From contig CP136063.1 of assembly GCA_032622095.1 (NCBI GenBank), forward strand, positions 69,167,980 through 69,231,979: a DNA stretch of 64,000 nt. Reading direction: 5' to 3'. Of this stretch, positions 36,201-47,015 are shown piece after piece. Below the pieces are notes generated by a model, which ran no database searches, was not told the DNA's origin, and saw nothing but the letters and a program-made list of their open reading frames with translations. This stretch comes from Siphonodentalium dalli (taxonomy: Eukaryota > Mollusca > Scaphopoda > Gadilida > Siphonodentaliidae). Made by a program: the position numbers and the translations under genes. Each line of letters begins with the position of its first letter. Positions within the stretch are counted from its first letter, which is position 1.

Positions 36201-39200
36201 TGCAATTCTCTCCTCCGTAAGATCAGTCATTCAAAAACATCAGCAGAAGAGGCAGATGGACAAAAAGCATGAAAAAATTGACAAACTAAGGGCCATAACT
36301 CAGGCTGAGAAATCTGGACTTGCATTTCCAGATAAATAAAGGATAATGTGAACAATGTCATTTGTACCTCTTTTGAAAGCAGTCATGATGATAACCTCCA
36401 AACTAAATTTCATTCAGATCTGATAAGCCAGATTTCCATAATAACAAAGAAGGATAACTCTAGAACGGAAAATGACAAATCTGTAATTTGCAACTCTTAT
36501 GAAAGCAGTCATGATGGCAAACCTCCATACAAAATTTCATTCAGATCCGATAACTCATGGTTGAGATATCTGCATGGACGGACAAAAAAACCCATATTTC
36601 CATATTAACCCTTTGAACAAGAGAGACCGGAATACCGGTCCAATCCTTATATTCCTATATCCCAGTGGACCGGAATACTGGTTAGGAAATCAGACGATAT
36701 TTGACACGAAATTACAGCTCAATAAACGCACATATCAACTAGAGTTATACTTCTACTTTGCACACATGTGTCACATGTTTACCCACGTGACTTTGATCGA
36801 CAAACTGACGACAGAGGGTGTGTTTCTTTGCGCATGCGCAGAGGCCTATTTCGAGAAAAAAACTTGCTTTTTATCGTCGGAAAAGGGGAAGTATTTCGTT
36901 AGAAATTTCGCCATCATAACACAAATTAACTAGAATAGTGCTTCTATACTTTGCGCGAATGAGTCACATGTTCATACCTTTGATTTTAGCAGCCAAATTG
37001 GAAACAGGGGGTCTGTTTCTTCGCGCAAGCACACAGGTGCATTTTGAGAAATGCCTTCTATTGTAGGCAAAGTGTTAGAATTTCGTTATAAATATATAGC
37101 GCGGCCAAAGGAAGCCGCAATATATCTATATACATGTACATGTAAATTCAACGTGGAATAGACTGTCTCGTTGAAATACATTGTGACATATTTCACCGCA
37201 CACTTATTCAGTTAGCATAGTAGATTGCCGTATAGTTGAGCGTGTATACATGTATATACGTCCCAATTAAGAGCTTTATGAGTTACGTCGTCGGAACACT
37301 ATATAACGTCAGGCGCCTCGGGTTGGGGTCATTTAACGTTCAGGACGTCAGGGTTCAAAAGGTTAACAAAGAAGGATAACTCTACAACGGAAAATGAGAT
37401 ATACGTCGTTTGCCCCTCATCTGAAAAACAGTCATGATGGCGAACCTCCATACAAAATTTGATAAATCATGGCTGAGATATCTGCACGGACGTACAAAAA
37501 AAAACAAGAAAAAGTATCAGATAAATAATAGTTCAGTTATCACATCCAATAGCTTTGTCTGTGAACATTGATTGGCAATCCACTATGACAACCCTTTTCT
37601 ATGGCCCAGTTTGCTTCAACATTGCTGATTGCCATAGCAAAATATGAGTGCTGTTGAGCATACCATACAACTTGATACAAGGTATGGAAAATGAAAAATA
37701 GAGAACAAATTCATGTCTCGGCAACATATCAAGCAATAAATTGAAATTCATAACAGTGAATATTGCTCAATAAAAGGGACGGCATGGTTGGATAATATCA
37801 TTTCTAATAAAATAATTATATTCATACATGTATTCTCTTATATATGCGAGGCTCCCTATGTACCACTGTTCATATAACTCTTTGGTGAATCATAACATAA
37901 TTTTACTTATGCCCTAGCAGGGCTTATAATTTGTATTCGAATCAGAATCGATTCTCGCAAAGTGATACATGAGAATCAACTATGATTCTTGCAATTCTCA
38001 ACTATGATTCTCGCATACATATATCTGCTTTGTTATCAAAAGATAGTCATATTGTATGTACCACAGGTTGTTTCTTTTATTTGGCTATTAAAGGTACTCA
38101 ATCTGATAAAAAAAACTCCTCTCAATTACTATTTCAATGGCTTCGGGGGTCAAAAATATTTGATTCGAGTCGAGGAAGTCACCCATCAAAGCTCGGATTT
38201 GTTAGATATCGATTTTAGAAATCTATTATTTTTCATTATCGGGAATACTTTCTGGCCCAGAACACAGTCAAAATTGCGTTATTATTACCACTTGATTTTA
38301 GAGTTATCCATCCTTGTCTGTTTGAATAGTGTTTTGGTGGACACATCTCGAGCAGGTTACGAAAATGACGGCAATTATTAGTACTCATCTCGAGCAAATA
38401 ACAAATTTCAAAAATCAATATCTAATAACTCTGAGCTTTGTTTGATGGATTCCTCGACTCGAATCAAATATTTTTTACCCCCAAAGCCAAAGAAATAGTA
38501 ATATAGGACCCTCTGATCGGATTGTTGTTGTTGGAATCTGTTGAGATGGGGACCCTCTGTTCGGATTGAGTACCTTTAAACAGTAAATTTTTCAATATAT
38601 TGAAAGCATCATGCATGTACATTTACAATAAATATTGTAATTCTGCATTCCTGTCAAATTCACATCAACTATCTTGACTGAAGATACAGGGAGAGGGTAA
38701 CTTTAATCTTAAATACACACAATTCCATTATTTCTAACAATTTCCCGATTAGTCTAGCATTATGCCTTTAAAAAGATATTACTGAACCAGGGGGTGGGGT
38801 AGTAAAAAATTTGCAGGAAGTTATGCCATTTTTTTGCATCTGGCATTTCGGGGACCCACCACCCCCAAACCTGCATTTTTTTTTTTAGTCCCAATTTTTT
38901 GACACCCACCCCCCAAATTTCACTAAACTTGGTCTAAAATCGCATAAAACTCTACTGATATCACTCATGTGACAGGGATTGATCTCAATTAGTTAAAATA
39001 ACAGTTTAACCTGTTTCAGAAGCTGTTTTAATTAAAAACAAAATGTTATATAAATTGCTGATCATCTGTAAACCTAGGTTATTGTGCAGAATACACAAAA
39101 TTTCATAATTTCTAACTATTTCCTGATTAGTATGTCAACCAGCCCAATATCTAACATATTCCATACCACTTATGTTAGTCTACTGGAGCAACTTACTTCT

Positions 39201-42200
39201 ATTATACTAAACTAGCTGAAACAGGCTCACAAAGGGAGCCTATATTCAGCATTGGAGATACCTGTGGCCCCCTTTGTGGGACTTCACAAACATTTTTATC
39301 TGAGACAGAGCCTTCATTTAGTGGTGGCCCCTTTGTGCGCTTCAAGCACATTTGGTCATTGAAACATTTTGATATATATATATTGTTTTAATATATTTTT
39401 TTTAAAGATTGAATTCCTTGCTCAATTTAACAAAACCAATTTTATTTTATTTTTTTTAATTAAAATTTTTGAAAAACTAACACCATTAGAACATCCACCA
39501 TGTACCCCGAGTCACCACACCAAATTTGGTTGAACTCGGTTCAGGGTTCAGAGAGAAAATCCCGGACAGATCTTACTCGTTTATATATACATGTACATGC
39601 ATATATAGATTAACAAGCAGTCACAGCACTATACCAGACTTGGATACGTTCGGTCTTGTGAGAGATCATCTGATGACATGCAAATAATTCACTGATTGGC
39701 TTGATGCACTGATGACAGATATTTTCTACCCATTGATAGTCACATTAATGTTTGAGACAGTTGCTCGCTCTTTTTACATGCACACAATGATCTAGGCATT
39801 AGTTACATCAGGACAAGTTTACTTATATATGCAAACTTAGGTCAATGTACAGGATACACACAATTCCATTATTTCTAACCATTTCCCGATTAGTCTAGCA
39901 TTATGCCGTTAAAAACACTTTTGTTAGTCTACTGGAGCAGCCTCTGTTATAATAAATGACAAACAGTCACTATGCCAGACTTGGATATTTTAGGTGTTGT
40001 GAGAGTATCAGATCATATGGGTTGATAGACATGCAAATATTTCACTGATTGGCTTGATGCACCGATGAACAGTGTGATGACAGTTATATTCTAGTCATTG
40101 ATAGTCACATTAATGTTTGAGACAGTTGCTCCTCTTTTTCTATGCACACAATGATCTTGGCTTTAGTTACATAAAGACAAGTTTATTTATTTCAGTTTTC
40201 ATTTCTCGAATCTACTTTCCAAAGGGTGTCGGGAAGGATTTTTTTTACCCCACCGCCCCATATGCAACATGCCATATAGCTCAATGTCATCTCTACTAAG
40301 GCCCATATGAGGTCCCAGTAACATAAATATGGTGTTTTTGCAGTTATAAATTCTTATAATATGTTTTAAACTGTTACAAATGTCATATAAGGGCACAAAA
40401 TGTCTTTAGTAAAAAATTTGCATGAGGGTGTAAAAAACACGTTTTTTCTCCCCTCGGGCCACCCACCACCCCGGCATACCTTCCTGCAACTGTTTTACTA
40501 CCTCCCCCCCCCCCCCCCCTGACTGAACATTAAGAAATTTGCTAAATTCATCTCTGAGAAAAGTTTAAATTAAAGCACCAGCAGTCAGAAAACATGCTCT
40601 CATTGCATTGAATGTTCAAACAAATTCCATGTGATACCCTTCAAACCACCTCTATTGCTCTAATATGGAATGAGTGGTATTCCATATGATGCTCCCTGAC
40701 ACCCAACTTGTGGTATATTATGATTCAAATTTGATTCTCGTACCATCAAACTTGTGAATCAACTTTGATTCTCGCAAAAATGGATGGATTTTAAGGCCTG
40801 CTCTAGATGCCTCAGATACATGTACAATTGACAGCTGGTTTGTGTGAAAATCATTCGGACATACTCTCTAGAAAGACTTCAAAGTTACAAACAAGTAGAT
40901 GTAACTTTAGTATCGCCCCAAATGAATTTCGCATATCAGAAATGTTAACAGACATAAATCTTACATGTATTTTATAACTTGCTCATCATCATTCTTCTGA
41001 TCCAGTTTTCTTTTCTTGGCCGACATAACTTGTTTCTTCGTCATTTCAATACCTCTCCTGTTAGAACGGTAACTCCGCTGTGGCAAAGGCAAGACATGCT
41101 GATGATAAAGCTCAAGTAGCTCTTTCTTTGGCATCTTGTCCAGTCCATGTTTCTTGATGTATCTCTAAAAAAAGGATTAATAATATTTTAATACAATTTT
41201 AGAAATGAAGCATTTTTGTCCAGAAATCAGGTTTTTATTTTTGTTATGTTTTGTAATGAACATTAGACCAACTTTACAAGTGACACCCTGACAAAATTTA
41301 GTTATGGCACTCAGTGTACCAAAGTATATAGGACTTGGTAGTTTGACGTGCCATGACTGTCGTTTTAGTTGGTCTAAAACAGCATTAGGCCAAAACAAAA
41401 TGAATGCGTGTTTCCCGTAACGAGCCGAAAACAAATAGGGGCGGGCGGTAGGCTTTTCATTTTATTTTATTTTTTCATTTTATTTTTTTATGGTCTCGTG
41501 TGGGCCATGCCTAACCACCATCAAACACCATACAATGACCCGAGCAACCAACAAATTGTTGATAAAACTGATATATGCTAACAAGATATAATTATACCCC
41601 CCGCAACGAAGTTAGGGGGGGTATACTGGAGTCAGCTTGTCCGTCGTCCATCCGTCGTCCGTCCGTGGACACAAATTTGTCCGGAGTGTTTCTCAATCGT
41701 TTTTTGATCAATTTCCGTGAAACTTGGCACAGACATCAACCACCATGGGAACCTGTGCACCTGCGATTATGACGTCTGTCGGACTTTTTTGGTGGAGTTA
41801 TCCCCCCTTTTTGGACTTAGAATTTTTTTCGCAACATGTATAATTTTGTCCGAGCTTTTATTCCTACATTTTTCAGTCAATTTTTTTAAAACGTGGCACA
41901 GATATTTAGTACCATGGGAACTTGTGCACCTGCGCTTATGACGTCTGTCCGACATTTTTTGGTGGAGTTATTCCCCTTTTTCGACTTAGAATTTTTTTCC
42001 GCAAGATACATTTTGTCCAAGCTTTTATTCCAACATTTTTCGGTCAATAGGTTTAAGATTAGGGTTATGGTTGTACACCTGCAATGGGAACTGTTATTTT
42101 ATTATTTTAACTAAATGTTTACTGACATGTGAAACATCTTAGTATTTTAAAAACAGGGGGGTATCCGTAGTCCCATTGGGACAGTCACACCTCTGTTATA

Positions 42201-45200
42201 TATATTTTTACGAAATAAGTTTAATTATTAACCAAACAGTAAATATATTGTAGATATAAAATATCTAGTTTGATGCCAACAAAATGGGAATGACAGTGCC
42301 CAGGGAGCAGTATTAAAAAAAATATCTCCCCGATAAGAAATTCTCCTATCTGAGTTGGGGTACAATGTTTACTTTAGTGATAGATTGTAGTTGCCATTCA
42401 TTTCCTTGGCCACTGTAGCTTCCTGCTGCGCATGTCTTATAAGTCACAGCCGGCTACAGCTGGCTACAGCTTTTTTGCTCAAATACACTCAACAATACTC
42501 CATATAAACGCAAACACGTGATTCCGGTCAGCGAAGAGGAACGATAACCTGTAATCTTCCGGTATTGCGTCCGGTCGTAATTTGACTTTCTGTTTGAAGA
42601 GTGACGAATGTGGCTTTGCGAAAAATATATAAATATATCAAAGATATAATTTGTCTCGCGAGGTGAATCAGATAAAATGGAACCACGTGTACATAGTTTG
42701 GTTATCAGCGTGGTCGGTCGGTTTATAGATTGATTTTTTTTATTTAAAACCAATAAAATTAACTTGGGTCGGGAGGTTTTAAAGACGGCCGGTCGGGTTA
42801 CGGGAAACACGCATTCATTTTGTTTTGGCCTTACAAAACAATGAAAACATTATAGACAAAACAAAGTATAAGAATCTATGTGCCATGTCAAATTAAATGT
42901 TTTCCGGGACCTGTGCAGGGTGAATACAACAGTATTAACATGTTCACTACTGAAAACCAATGGATAATTCCTAGTCCCCTGCGAATTCGTAGCAATCGGG
43001 CCACCGATTCGATTCGATCTTAAGATTTAAATATTTCAGATGAATATTTGTTCTCACACACTGAAGCAAATAAATAATTGTGAAGCAATGAACAATCATA
43101 CTTAGTCCGTGCCTCCTAATATCGGGTTATATGATGCTGAAACATTTCATAAGGCTACTATGAGATAACTCGGCACCTGGGATGGAATTTACCAGCGTTT
43201 CATCGCTGTTGCCAGCTATGAGTTATCTCGTTGGTAAATAAAATTATGTATTATATGACGAAGAGTACTATACAGATGCAAGCATATATATCGTGTATAC
43301 AATATGACTCAGTAAATAAATTTATATATAAACACTGGTACACTCTATGTCATTTAAGACATCACAAACATAATATTTAGTTACCTACGAGATACATGTA
43401 CACTTTAACTCGTAGCTGGCACCAGCGTTCTGGCACCAGCGATGAATGTTGGTAAATTCTGTCCAAAGTGACGACTATGAATTATCTCATAGTAGCTTTA
43501 TAACACGTTTCCGCATCATTGGAAAGGAAGTCGGTAGCATACTAGATGGTCTCTCCCATGCTAGCGGACCAGGGATCACAACTTGGTCAGGGTTAGTCCG
43601 TAAACCTGACTGTTTGATTAGTTGGGTCCACCAACTACACTGTAGGTCAGGGTATACCAGTATTCTGACAAAAATCATAACTCGGTCTATCTATCTATAG
43701 GTTTCTCCAAACCTTCATTATGCTGAAGTTTTAAAGGAGGCGCATGAGGTGTAACTATACAATTTTTGTGCAATATTTTTAGTGAATTTTGGATTATATT
43801 TAAAAACATGATAAAACTCAGGTTTGGTACAGGTTGGTTATGGGAGTTTGAAGTGGTCGCTATAGAGATTAGATTTGAATTTGTCCAGGTCTGTGAGGGT
43901 AGCAATAGAAGGGTCGAGAGAATTCCATGCAAGGATAGTGCGAGGGTAGAATGAGGTGCAGATGTATTTGGGTCCAGTATAAAAGGTCAGTGAATAAAGA
44001 TCAGAATGCAAAATGCCGACTTGCTCCCATTACAACACTTGTCCAGTTATGATGTCGTGGGTACATAACGCTGTCTGATCAAGCACGGACATTGGCTGAC
44101 CCGTGTGTGCACGTTAAAGAACGCTACTGGAGACTGGAGACAGTGGAGTCACCGTGCATAGTAATAAAGTTACTCGGCCTTGGTAGCACCTGGACCAGTG
44201 CGTTTATAACCAGAATTTGTTCCTGCACTGAAATACAGATACAGATATGTCACTGACTCACTGGCCAGTGACAGAAGTGATACTACTATTATTACTAGAA
44301 GCTGACTAGATCCATTTGATCTTTGTGTCATGGCTTACGCCATCAAAGATCCATGGCGTGCTTCAAACAACATAGGCGGCTATAATTCCTATAAAAGTAA
44401 CAATTAGGACCAACGCATATGTATTTATCAACTAAATACAAATACAAGTGTGAAACCATCCACTCACCTACGTGTCATTTATCCTTAAAATCCGACAGAT
44501 AACAGAACGTAAACACTGACATGTCGTGTGTTCGTCGACCATTGCATGTGACCCGTAATTTCATGAATCCCCCTGTGAGTTCCCCGTGCGCACGGCAAGG
44601 TAATCACATGCGTTCACATTGAGTGTACAATTCAGGTTGCCCTGATACAATTCAAGTTGAGGGGAACTACAATCTGCGCATGCGTGTAGTTTTTACAAAT
44701 TACCAACTCCAATTTGTTACACATGCGTACTGTTAACATCCTGGTACAGTAATGCGAGTTGCAGAATCATGTTTGCCATGCACGAGACGCACGTAGTCAT
44801 GTGATATGTTAGCTCCTCCTGCTTCGGCCAATTAACCACGTTTTGTCAACATGTTTTCCGACTGGATTTTTGGATTAAATTACTACGGAATTATACACAC
44901 GTTCTGGTAGGTGTCAGAGCTAATATATATTGCAATATTGTTAACATTAATGACTATGTTAGTTGATTCTTAAAAATAAGTGTATTTTAGCTACTCGTCA
45001 AAGCTGAAGCGCCACCGCGTTCAGACGTGGATGGCCATAGCCATATTACCACGTCTGGTCAGACTAGCAGCTGACTAGTTTCAGGGGGGCGCATATTTAA
45101 TATCGACCAATCTGTATCTGTAGTTGTTACGTCCTAGTGACCAAGGCTGACTTTTACAGGACGGGATCGAGTAGATCCATAATTTTTCCAGGAAGTTTTT

Positions 45201-46961
45201 GCCGAACCCGTGACTTCTTCGCCACGGTAGGGATCTTTAACGTGCGCTCATTGTTGCACACGGGACAGCCATTAGCGTCGGCTCCCGATCCGACGGTGTG
45301 CCAAGCGTAGTGTCATCCCTGGTAATGACATTACGAGAGGAGCAGAGGTACGAAGTTAGTCCAGTACGTTATTTTTCAAATTTTGTCTGAGACTCTTCAA
45401 ATGGCTTCTGCAATCTTTCTCAGATCACTGATCGTGGCATCGATGATTGATTTGTGATGCCCATGGTACTGGGAATGCAGATGGCGACACAAAGTCCGAC
45501 CGATATTTTGTCGGATTTGAACCCTCGACCGTGTCGAAGGTGTACAGGTCTGGCAAATGTGAGAATACAGCTACAATAGCTGTATTCAGCTAACCTAGCT
45601 GTATTCAGCTATATATTATAATCTCAAACCGGCTGTTTTTCGATAATAAACTAGAAGCGCTAATTTGCGCATCAAAATTAGGCTACCATATTCTCCGGTC
45701 ACCCTCAACCAAATCAAAATCGTCGCTTGTGTTCTGACAAAGTGTTGCCTTTTGTCGACACGGCAATTCTGATTTTGTGTGAAAACTTACTACGGTGGTC
45801 GATGTCAGTAAATATTCTGGGGACTATTTTCTGCAAATGCATTCATTAACTACCTTATAAAATAAAGATCAAATTCATCCCAAACACTCGTTTACTTCTT
45901 CCCGATGCTAAACCGGTAGGGGGCGTTAGAATGGTGTACCTATATCAAGCATTTAGAATTACATACCACTAGCGGTTTGTGAGCGATACTGGTAACTATT
46001 CATAACTGTATATACAGATATTGTGCGGCATATTGCAAATGTATGGCACAACATAGGGACAACTGAAATGAAAATGCGACTTATATAATTTCTGAAGTAT
46101 TTCAAACATGAAGTCCTGGTCGTTAGCGAGTCAGAACTATTCAATCTGTTTTGGCGGGAAAATATATAATGTGTGAAAACTTACTAAACATAACATTGGT
46201 ACTTGTATTTTCGCGCTTCGACATACAAGTACCGTATGCGTTTCCGTATTTTTGGAGAGAATCAGCTCAAGCAGTGAGTGGAACTCGCTCGGTTAAACTC
46301 TGGCTAGAGATGTTCCCCTTTTTACCTGTTTTAACGCACCAACCAAACTGCGTTTTAGCAGCATCATATTGATACTTCCGGGAATGATTAAGATGTTCCA
46401 TCTTCGCCTTCGGTGATAAATATTGTATTTAATGTATTTTTCAAGGTATTCCGCATTGCATAAGAGAGTTATTAACCGTTATGACCGACATCGACCGCCG
46501 TAGTAAGTTTTCACACATAATCACCATGGCCGTGCCGACAAAAGCCAAAAGGCAACACTTTGTCAGAACACAAGCGACGATTTTGATTTGGTTGAGGGTG
46601 GCCGGAGAATAGGGTAGCCTAATTTTGATGCGCAAATTAGTGCTTCTAGTTTATTATCGAAAAACAGCCGGTTTGAGAGTATAATATATAGCTGAATACA
46701 GCTAGGTTAGCTGAGTACAGCTATTGTAGCTGTATTCTCACATTTGCCAGACCTGGTGTAGCTCAGATGTCGGCGCACAAGCCACAAACCAACTGAGCTA
46801 TCCGCTCCCCAATATCTCCTCAGTCTGGACTACAACTTAGTACAATAATTTGCAGTAGAAGTGGTATTAAAATAGGAAGAGTAAAATTATGACATGAAAA
46901 CCTCACGTAAAACTTCAACTAGGCCCACTTGTGAAAACAGTTCGGGATATAACCAGTCCAT
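29795..46961 (-). CDS. ASW: Ashwin homologue (C2orf49/ASW family), three exons, C-terminus unresolved
   Basis: A minus-strand gene assembled from exons 46961-46902, 41164-40965 and 30251-29795; splice phases 0 and 2 match and the sum is exactly 239 codons. The N-terminus reads MDWLYPELFSQVGLVEVLRE, matching the family's HPELLS start. Exon 2 gives ELLELYHQHVLPLPQRSYR, matching the hallmark LY-QH-IPLPQR. Exon 3 gives SRLKPPPASFTNAAKS, matching the RLKPPP-ASF block, then a Ser-rich disordered tail. In vertebrates ashwin is a nuclear subunit of the RTCB-DDX1-FAM98B tRNA ligase complex; that role here is inferred by family. The length already equals the human protein (~232 aa), but the usual KRK...WP end was not found: either another exon follows the donor after 29795, or translation runs 12 codons past it to a stop at 29756. 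Introns are 5.7 and 10.7 kb and full of transposons. The gene is divergent from PNKP. Confidence 0.82.
30252..30351. other. Ashwin intron 2, short unclassified stretch
   Basis: Acceptor-side intron sequence before the double-hairpin repeat. Nothing else seen. Confidence 0.4.
30352..30610. repeat. Double-hairpin repeat, AACCCTTTCATGA-type subfamily
   Basis: Starts 'aaccctttcatgatgggag' and ends near 'ctccaggcatggaacggtc'. Two hairpins; the second, 'gcgagactccctatggga' + 'gactcgc', is nearly perfect. In Ashwin intron 2. Confidence 0.85.
30665..30756 (+). repeat. 92-bp direct repeat, left copy
   Basis: Begins 'aaactattgacaggtgccag' and ends 'gaaaatgcctgag'. Identical over 92 bases to 35506-35597. 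The two copies bracket a 4,749-bp insert in Ashwin intron 2. Confidence 0.95.
31640..33470. repeat. Three tandem ~602-bp units
   Basis: The landmark 'taaggatggata' recurs at about 31672, 32273 and 32876 (spacing 601-603). Units share 'gagttgttttgtaacatgtc', 'cagtggcattgagcaggtgc', 'ttctttcgggttatagcctg' and 'acacgtttcctattggaaaa'. The first unit is the most divergent at its start; a partial fourth piece lies at 34565-34695. Non-coding; apparent frames repeat with the units. Confidence 0.93.
34999..35099. repeat. GC-rich CCGGTCCGGT degenerate array
   Basis: About 100 bases of alternating 'ggaccggaccgg' and 'cggtccggtcc' words with inverted symmetry, an island of high GC in AT-rich DNA inside the 4.75-kb insert. 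Confidence 0.85.
35506..35597 (+). repeat. 92-bp direct repeat, right copy
   Basis: Exact copy of 30665-30756, preceded here by 'gggtaaccgg' of the insert's right end and followed by unique 'cgtttcaattcgc'. Confidence 0.95.
35598..36279. other. Ashwin intron 2, unclassified
   Basis: A plus-strand open frame begins near 36088 but lacks splice or family support and runs into the tandem block. Not called. Confidence 0.4.
36280..37515. repeat. Tandem 'gaaggataactct' units split by a TTAACC-ended element
   Basis: Units with 'aacaaagaaggataactcta', 'cggaaaatgacaaatctg', 'aaagcagtcatgatgg' and 'cctccatacaaaatttcat' lie at 36280-36600 and 37367-37515. Between them 36605-37366 has short inverted ends TTAACC(C)TTTGAAC, and near its left end two 'ggaccggaatac'-like words. 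The insert has no transposase; its family is unknown. Confidence 0.65.
37516..38091. other. Ashwin intron 2, unclassified
   Basis: 37820-37860 is a single arm of the 'tctcttatatatgcgagg' hairpin family. 37935-38020 repeats 'gattctcgca' and 'atgagaatcaactatgattc'. No gene. Confidence 0.5.
38092..38575. mobile_element. AGGTACTCAATC-ended element at TTAA, copy 2
   Basis: AGGTACTCAATC...GATTGAGTACCT with TTAA at 38088-38091 and 38576-38579. Inner arms also foldback ('gattcgagtcgaggaa' and 'ttcctcgactcgaatc'). Close to copy 3 at 48.1 kb. In Ashwin intron 2. Confidence 0.92.
38576..40964. repeat. Ashwin intron 2 with local duplications
   Basis: The segment 'cacacaattccattatttct' + 'aaccatttcccgattagtct' + 'agcattatgcc' occurs near 38713 and 39853, with a weaker form near 39095. 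39630-39760 ('ataccagacttggatac... ttgatgcactgatga') recurs at 39970-40130. 38780-38940 and 40230-40520 are related C-rich stretches ('ccacccaccccc', poly-C) in opposite orientation. No exon seen before 40965. Confidence 0.65.
40965..41164 (-). CDS. ASW: Ashwin coding exon 2
   Basis: 200 nt; acceptor 'cctttttttag' before 41164 and donor 'gtaagattta' after 40965. Reads RYIKKHGLDKMPKKELL then LYHQHVLPLPQRSYR, the family signature, followed by a Lys/Arg-rich stretch (SAKKRKLDQKN) that looks like a nuclear localisation signal. Ends two bases into a codon. An alternative acceptor two bases later would break the frame. Confidence 0.9.
41388..42830. mobile_element. GGCC-ended TIR element with TTA target duplication (1,443 bp), nested repeat inside
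   Basis: Perfect inverted ends GGCCAAAACAAAATGAATGC... through 'gtgtttcccgtaac', flanked by TTA at 41385-41387 and 42831-42833. Inner right part has 'gggtcgggaggttttaaaga'. It contains the CCCCCCGCAACGAAG block at about 41592-42190. No transposase. In Ashwin intron 1. Confidence 0.9.
41592..42190 (+). repeat. Nested CCCCCCGCAACGAAG repeat with ~170-bp tandem units
   Basis: Starts 'accccccgcaacgaagtta' and ends 'aggggggtatccgtagtcc'. Inside are three units with 'gtgaaacttggcacagacat', 'ccatgggaacctgtgcacct' and 'gacgtctgtcggac'. The design (C-rich head, GTCCGTC words, tandem body) matches the block at 61815-62420. Confidence 0.8.
42831..43837. repeat. Ashwin intron 1; inverted repeat at 43150-43505
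   Basis: 'taaggctactatgagataac' and 'gaatttaccagcg' on the left reappear as complement on the right ('attatctcatagtagcttta', 'ttggtaaattct'), with 'ccagcg' words between: a degraded foldback element about 360 bp long. The rest is unclassified. Confidence 0.6.
43838..44030 (-). pseudogene. 3' fragment of a non-LTR retrotransposon reverse-transcriptase ORF
   Basis: Minus-strand frame ending at TAA (43840-43838). It reads ...CTSFYPRTILAWNSLDP... then LDKFKSNLYSDHF, the characteristic C-terminus after the reverse transcriptase of CR1/L2/Jockey-type LINEs (SFFPRTI-WN-LP...FK). Open for about 60 codons before a stop on the upstream side near 44023; the catalytic domain is absent, so this is a 5'-truncated dead copy. 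In Ashwin intron 1. Confidence 0.75.
44031..45127. other. Ashwin intron 1, SINE-like tail fragment and unclassified sequence
   Basis: 44095-44130 has 'cccgtgtgtgcacgttaaag', close to the tail of the SINE at 45128-46810 (GTGTGCAAC...GCGCACGTTAAAGATCC), so it may be a partial SINE. 44820-44900 has a CCAAT word and a short ATG frame with a GT donor; not supported as a gene. Confidence 0.45.
45128..46810 (-). mobile_element. tRNA-derived SINE, split by a TIR element
   Basis: Minus strand: head GGGGAGCGGATAGCTCAGTTGG (A box TAGCTCAGTTGG) at 46810-46789, then to 46761. After removing 45545-46760 it continues 'cttcgacacggtcgagggttcaaatcc' with B box GGTTCAAATCC at about 45523-45513. The body runs to about 45128 with 'tgtgcaacaatgagcgcacg' and 'ttaaagatccctaccgtgg', a tail type shared by molluscan SINEs. 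Only the reunited copy gives a correctly spaced tRNA-like head, which confirms the insertion. Confidence 0.88.
45545..46755. mobile_element. CAGGTC-ended TIR element with 5-bp target duplication (1,211 bp)
   Basis: Inverted ends CAGGTCTGGCAAATGTGAGA / complement extend for more than 250 bp on each side (arms about 45545-45815 and 46485-46755) with few differences. Flanking duplication GTGTA at 45540-45544 and 46756-46760. The duplicated bases lie within the SINE's tRNA head. The 600-bp core (frame 46151-46372) has no recognisable transposase. Shares terminal CAGGTC and 5-bp duplication with 49268-49667. Confidence 0.9.
46902..46961 (-). CDS. ASW: Ashwin coding exon 1 (start)
   Basis: ATG at 46961-46959 in AGCATGG context; 20 codons, MDWLYPELFSQ..., ending at GAG|gttttc in phase 0, which matches exon 2. 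The match to the family N-terminus (HPELLSQEFLL) is the main support. The donor is weak; the nearby GTGAGG four bases earlier would break the frame with exon 2. Confidence 0.75.
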
Positions 46962-47003
46962 GCTCCTTTGTTGATGCAAAAAATCCGGCCAACATCGGGA
47001 ACA

Positions 47004-47015
47004 CCGGAAATGGCG
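47004..47015 (-). promoter_or_regulatory. YY1/ETS composite motif at the Ashwin 5' end
   Basis: CGCCATTTCCGG on the minus strand (CCGGAAATGGCG on plus) overlaps a YY1-type CGCCAT and an ETS CCGGAA site, a combination common at TATA-less housekeeping promoters. It sits 43 bases upstream of the Ashwin ATG, so transcription probably starts here. Confidence 0.6.

Noticed and set aside
36088-36339. Plus-strand open frame of 83 codons in Ashwin intron 2
   Set aside because: Runs into a tandem repeat block; no family resemblance or splice support.
43687-43932. Open frame on the minus strand taken as a gene
   Set aside because: It is out of frame with the LINE-type reverse-transcriptase tail that explains this sequence.
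44466-44560. Minus-strand donor-like site with an upstream ATG frame, considered as Ashwin exon 1
   Set aside because: No similarity to the ashwin N-terminus; the exon at 46961-46902 fits sequence and phase.
44850-44909. Short plus-strand ATG frame (MFSDWIFGL...) ending at a GT donor
   Set aside because: No partner exon or family match found; likely chance.
46151-46372. Open frame inside the 1.2-kb CAGGTC element as a transposase
   Set aside because: Only 73 codons with no transposase motif.
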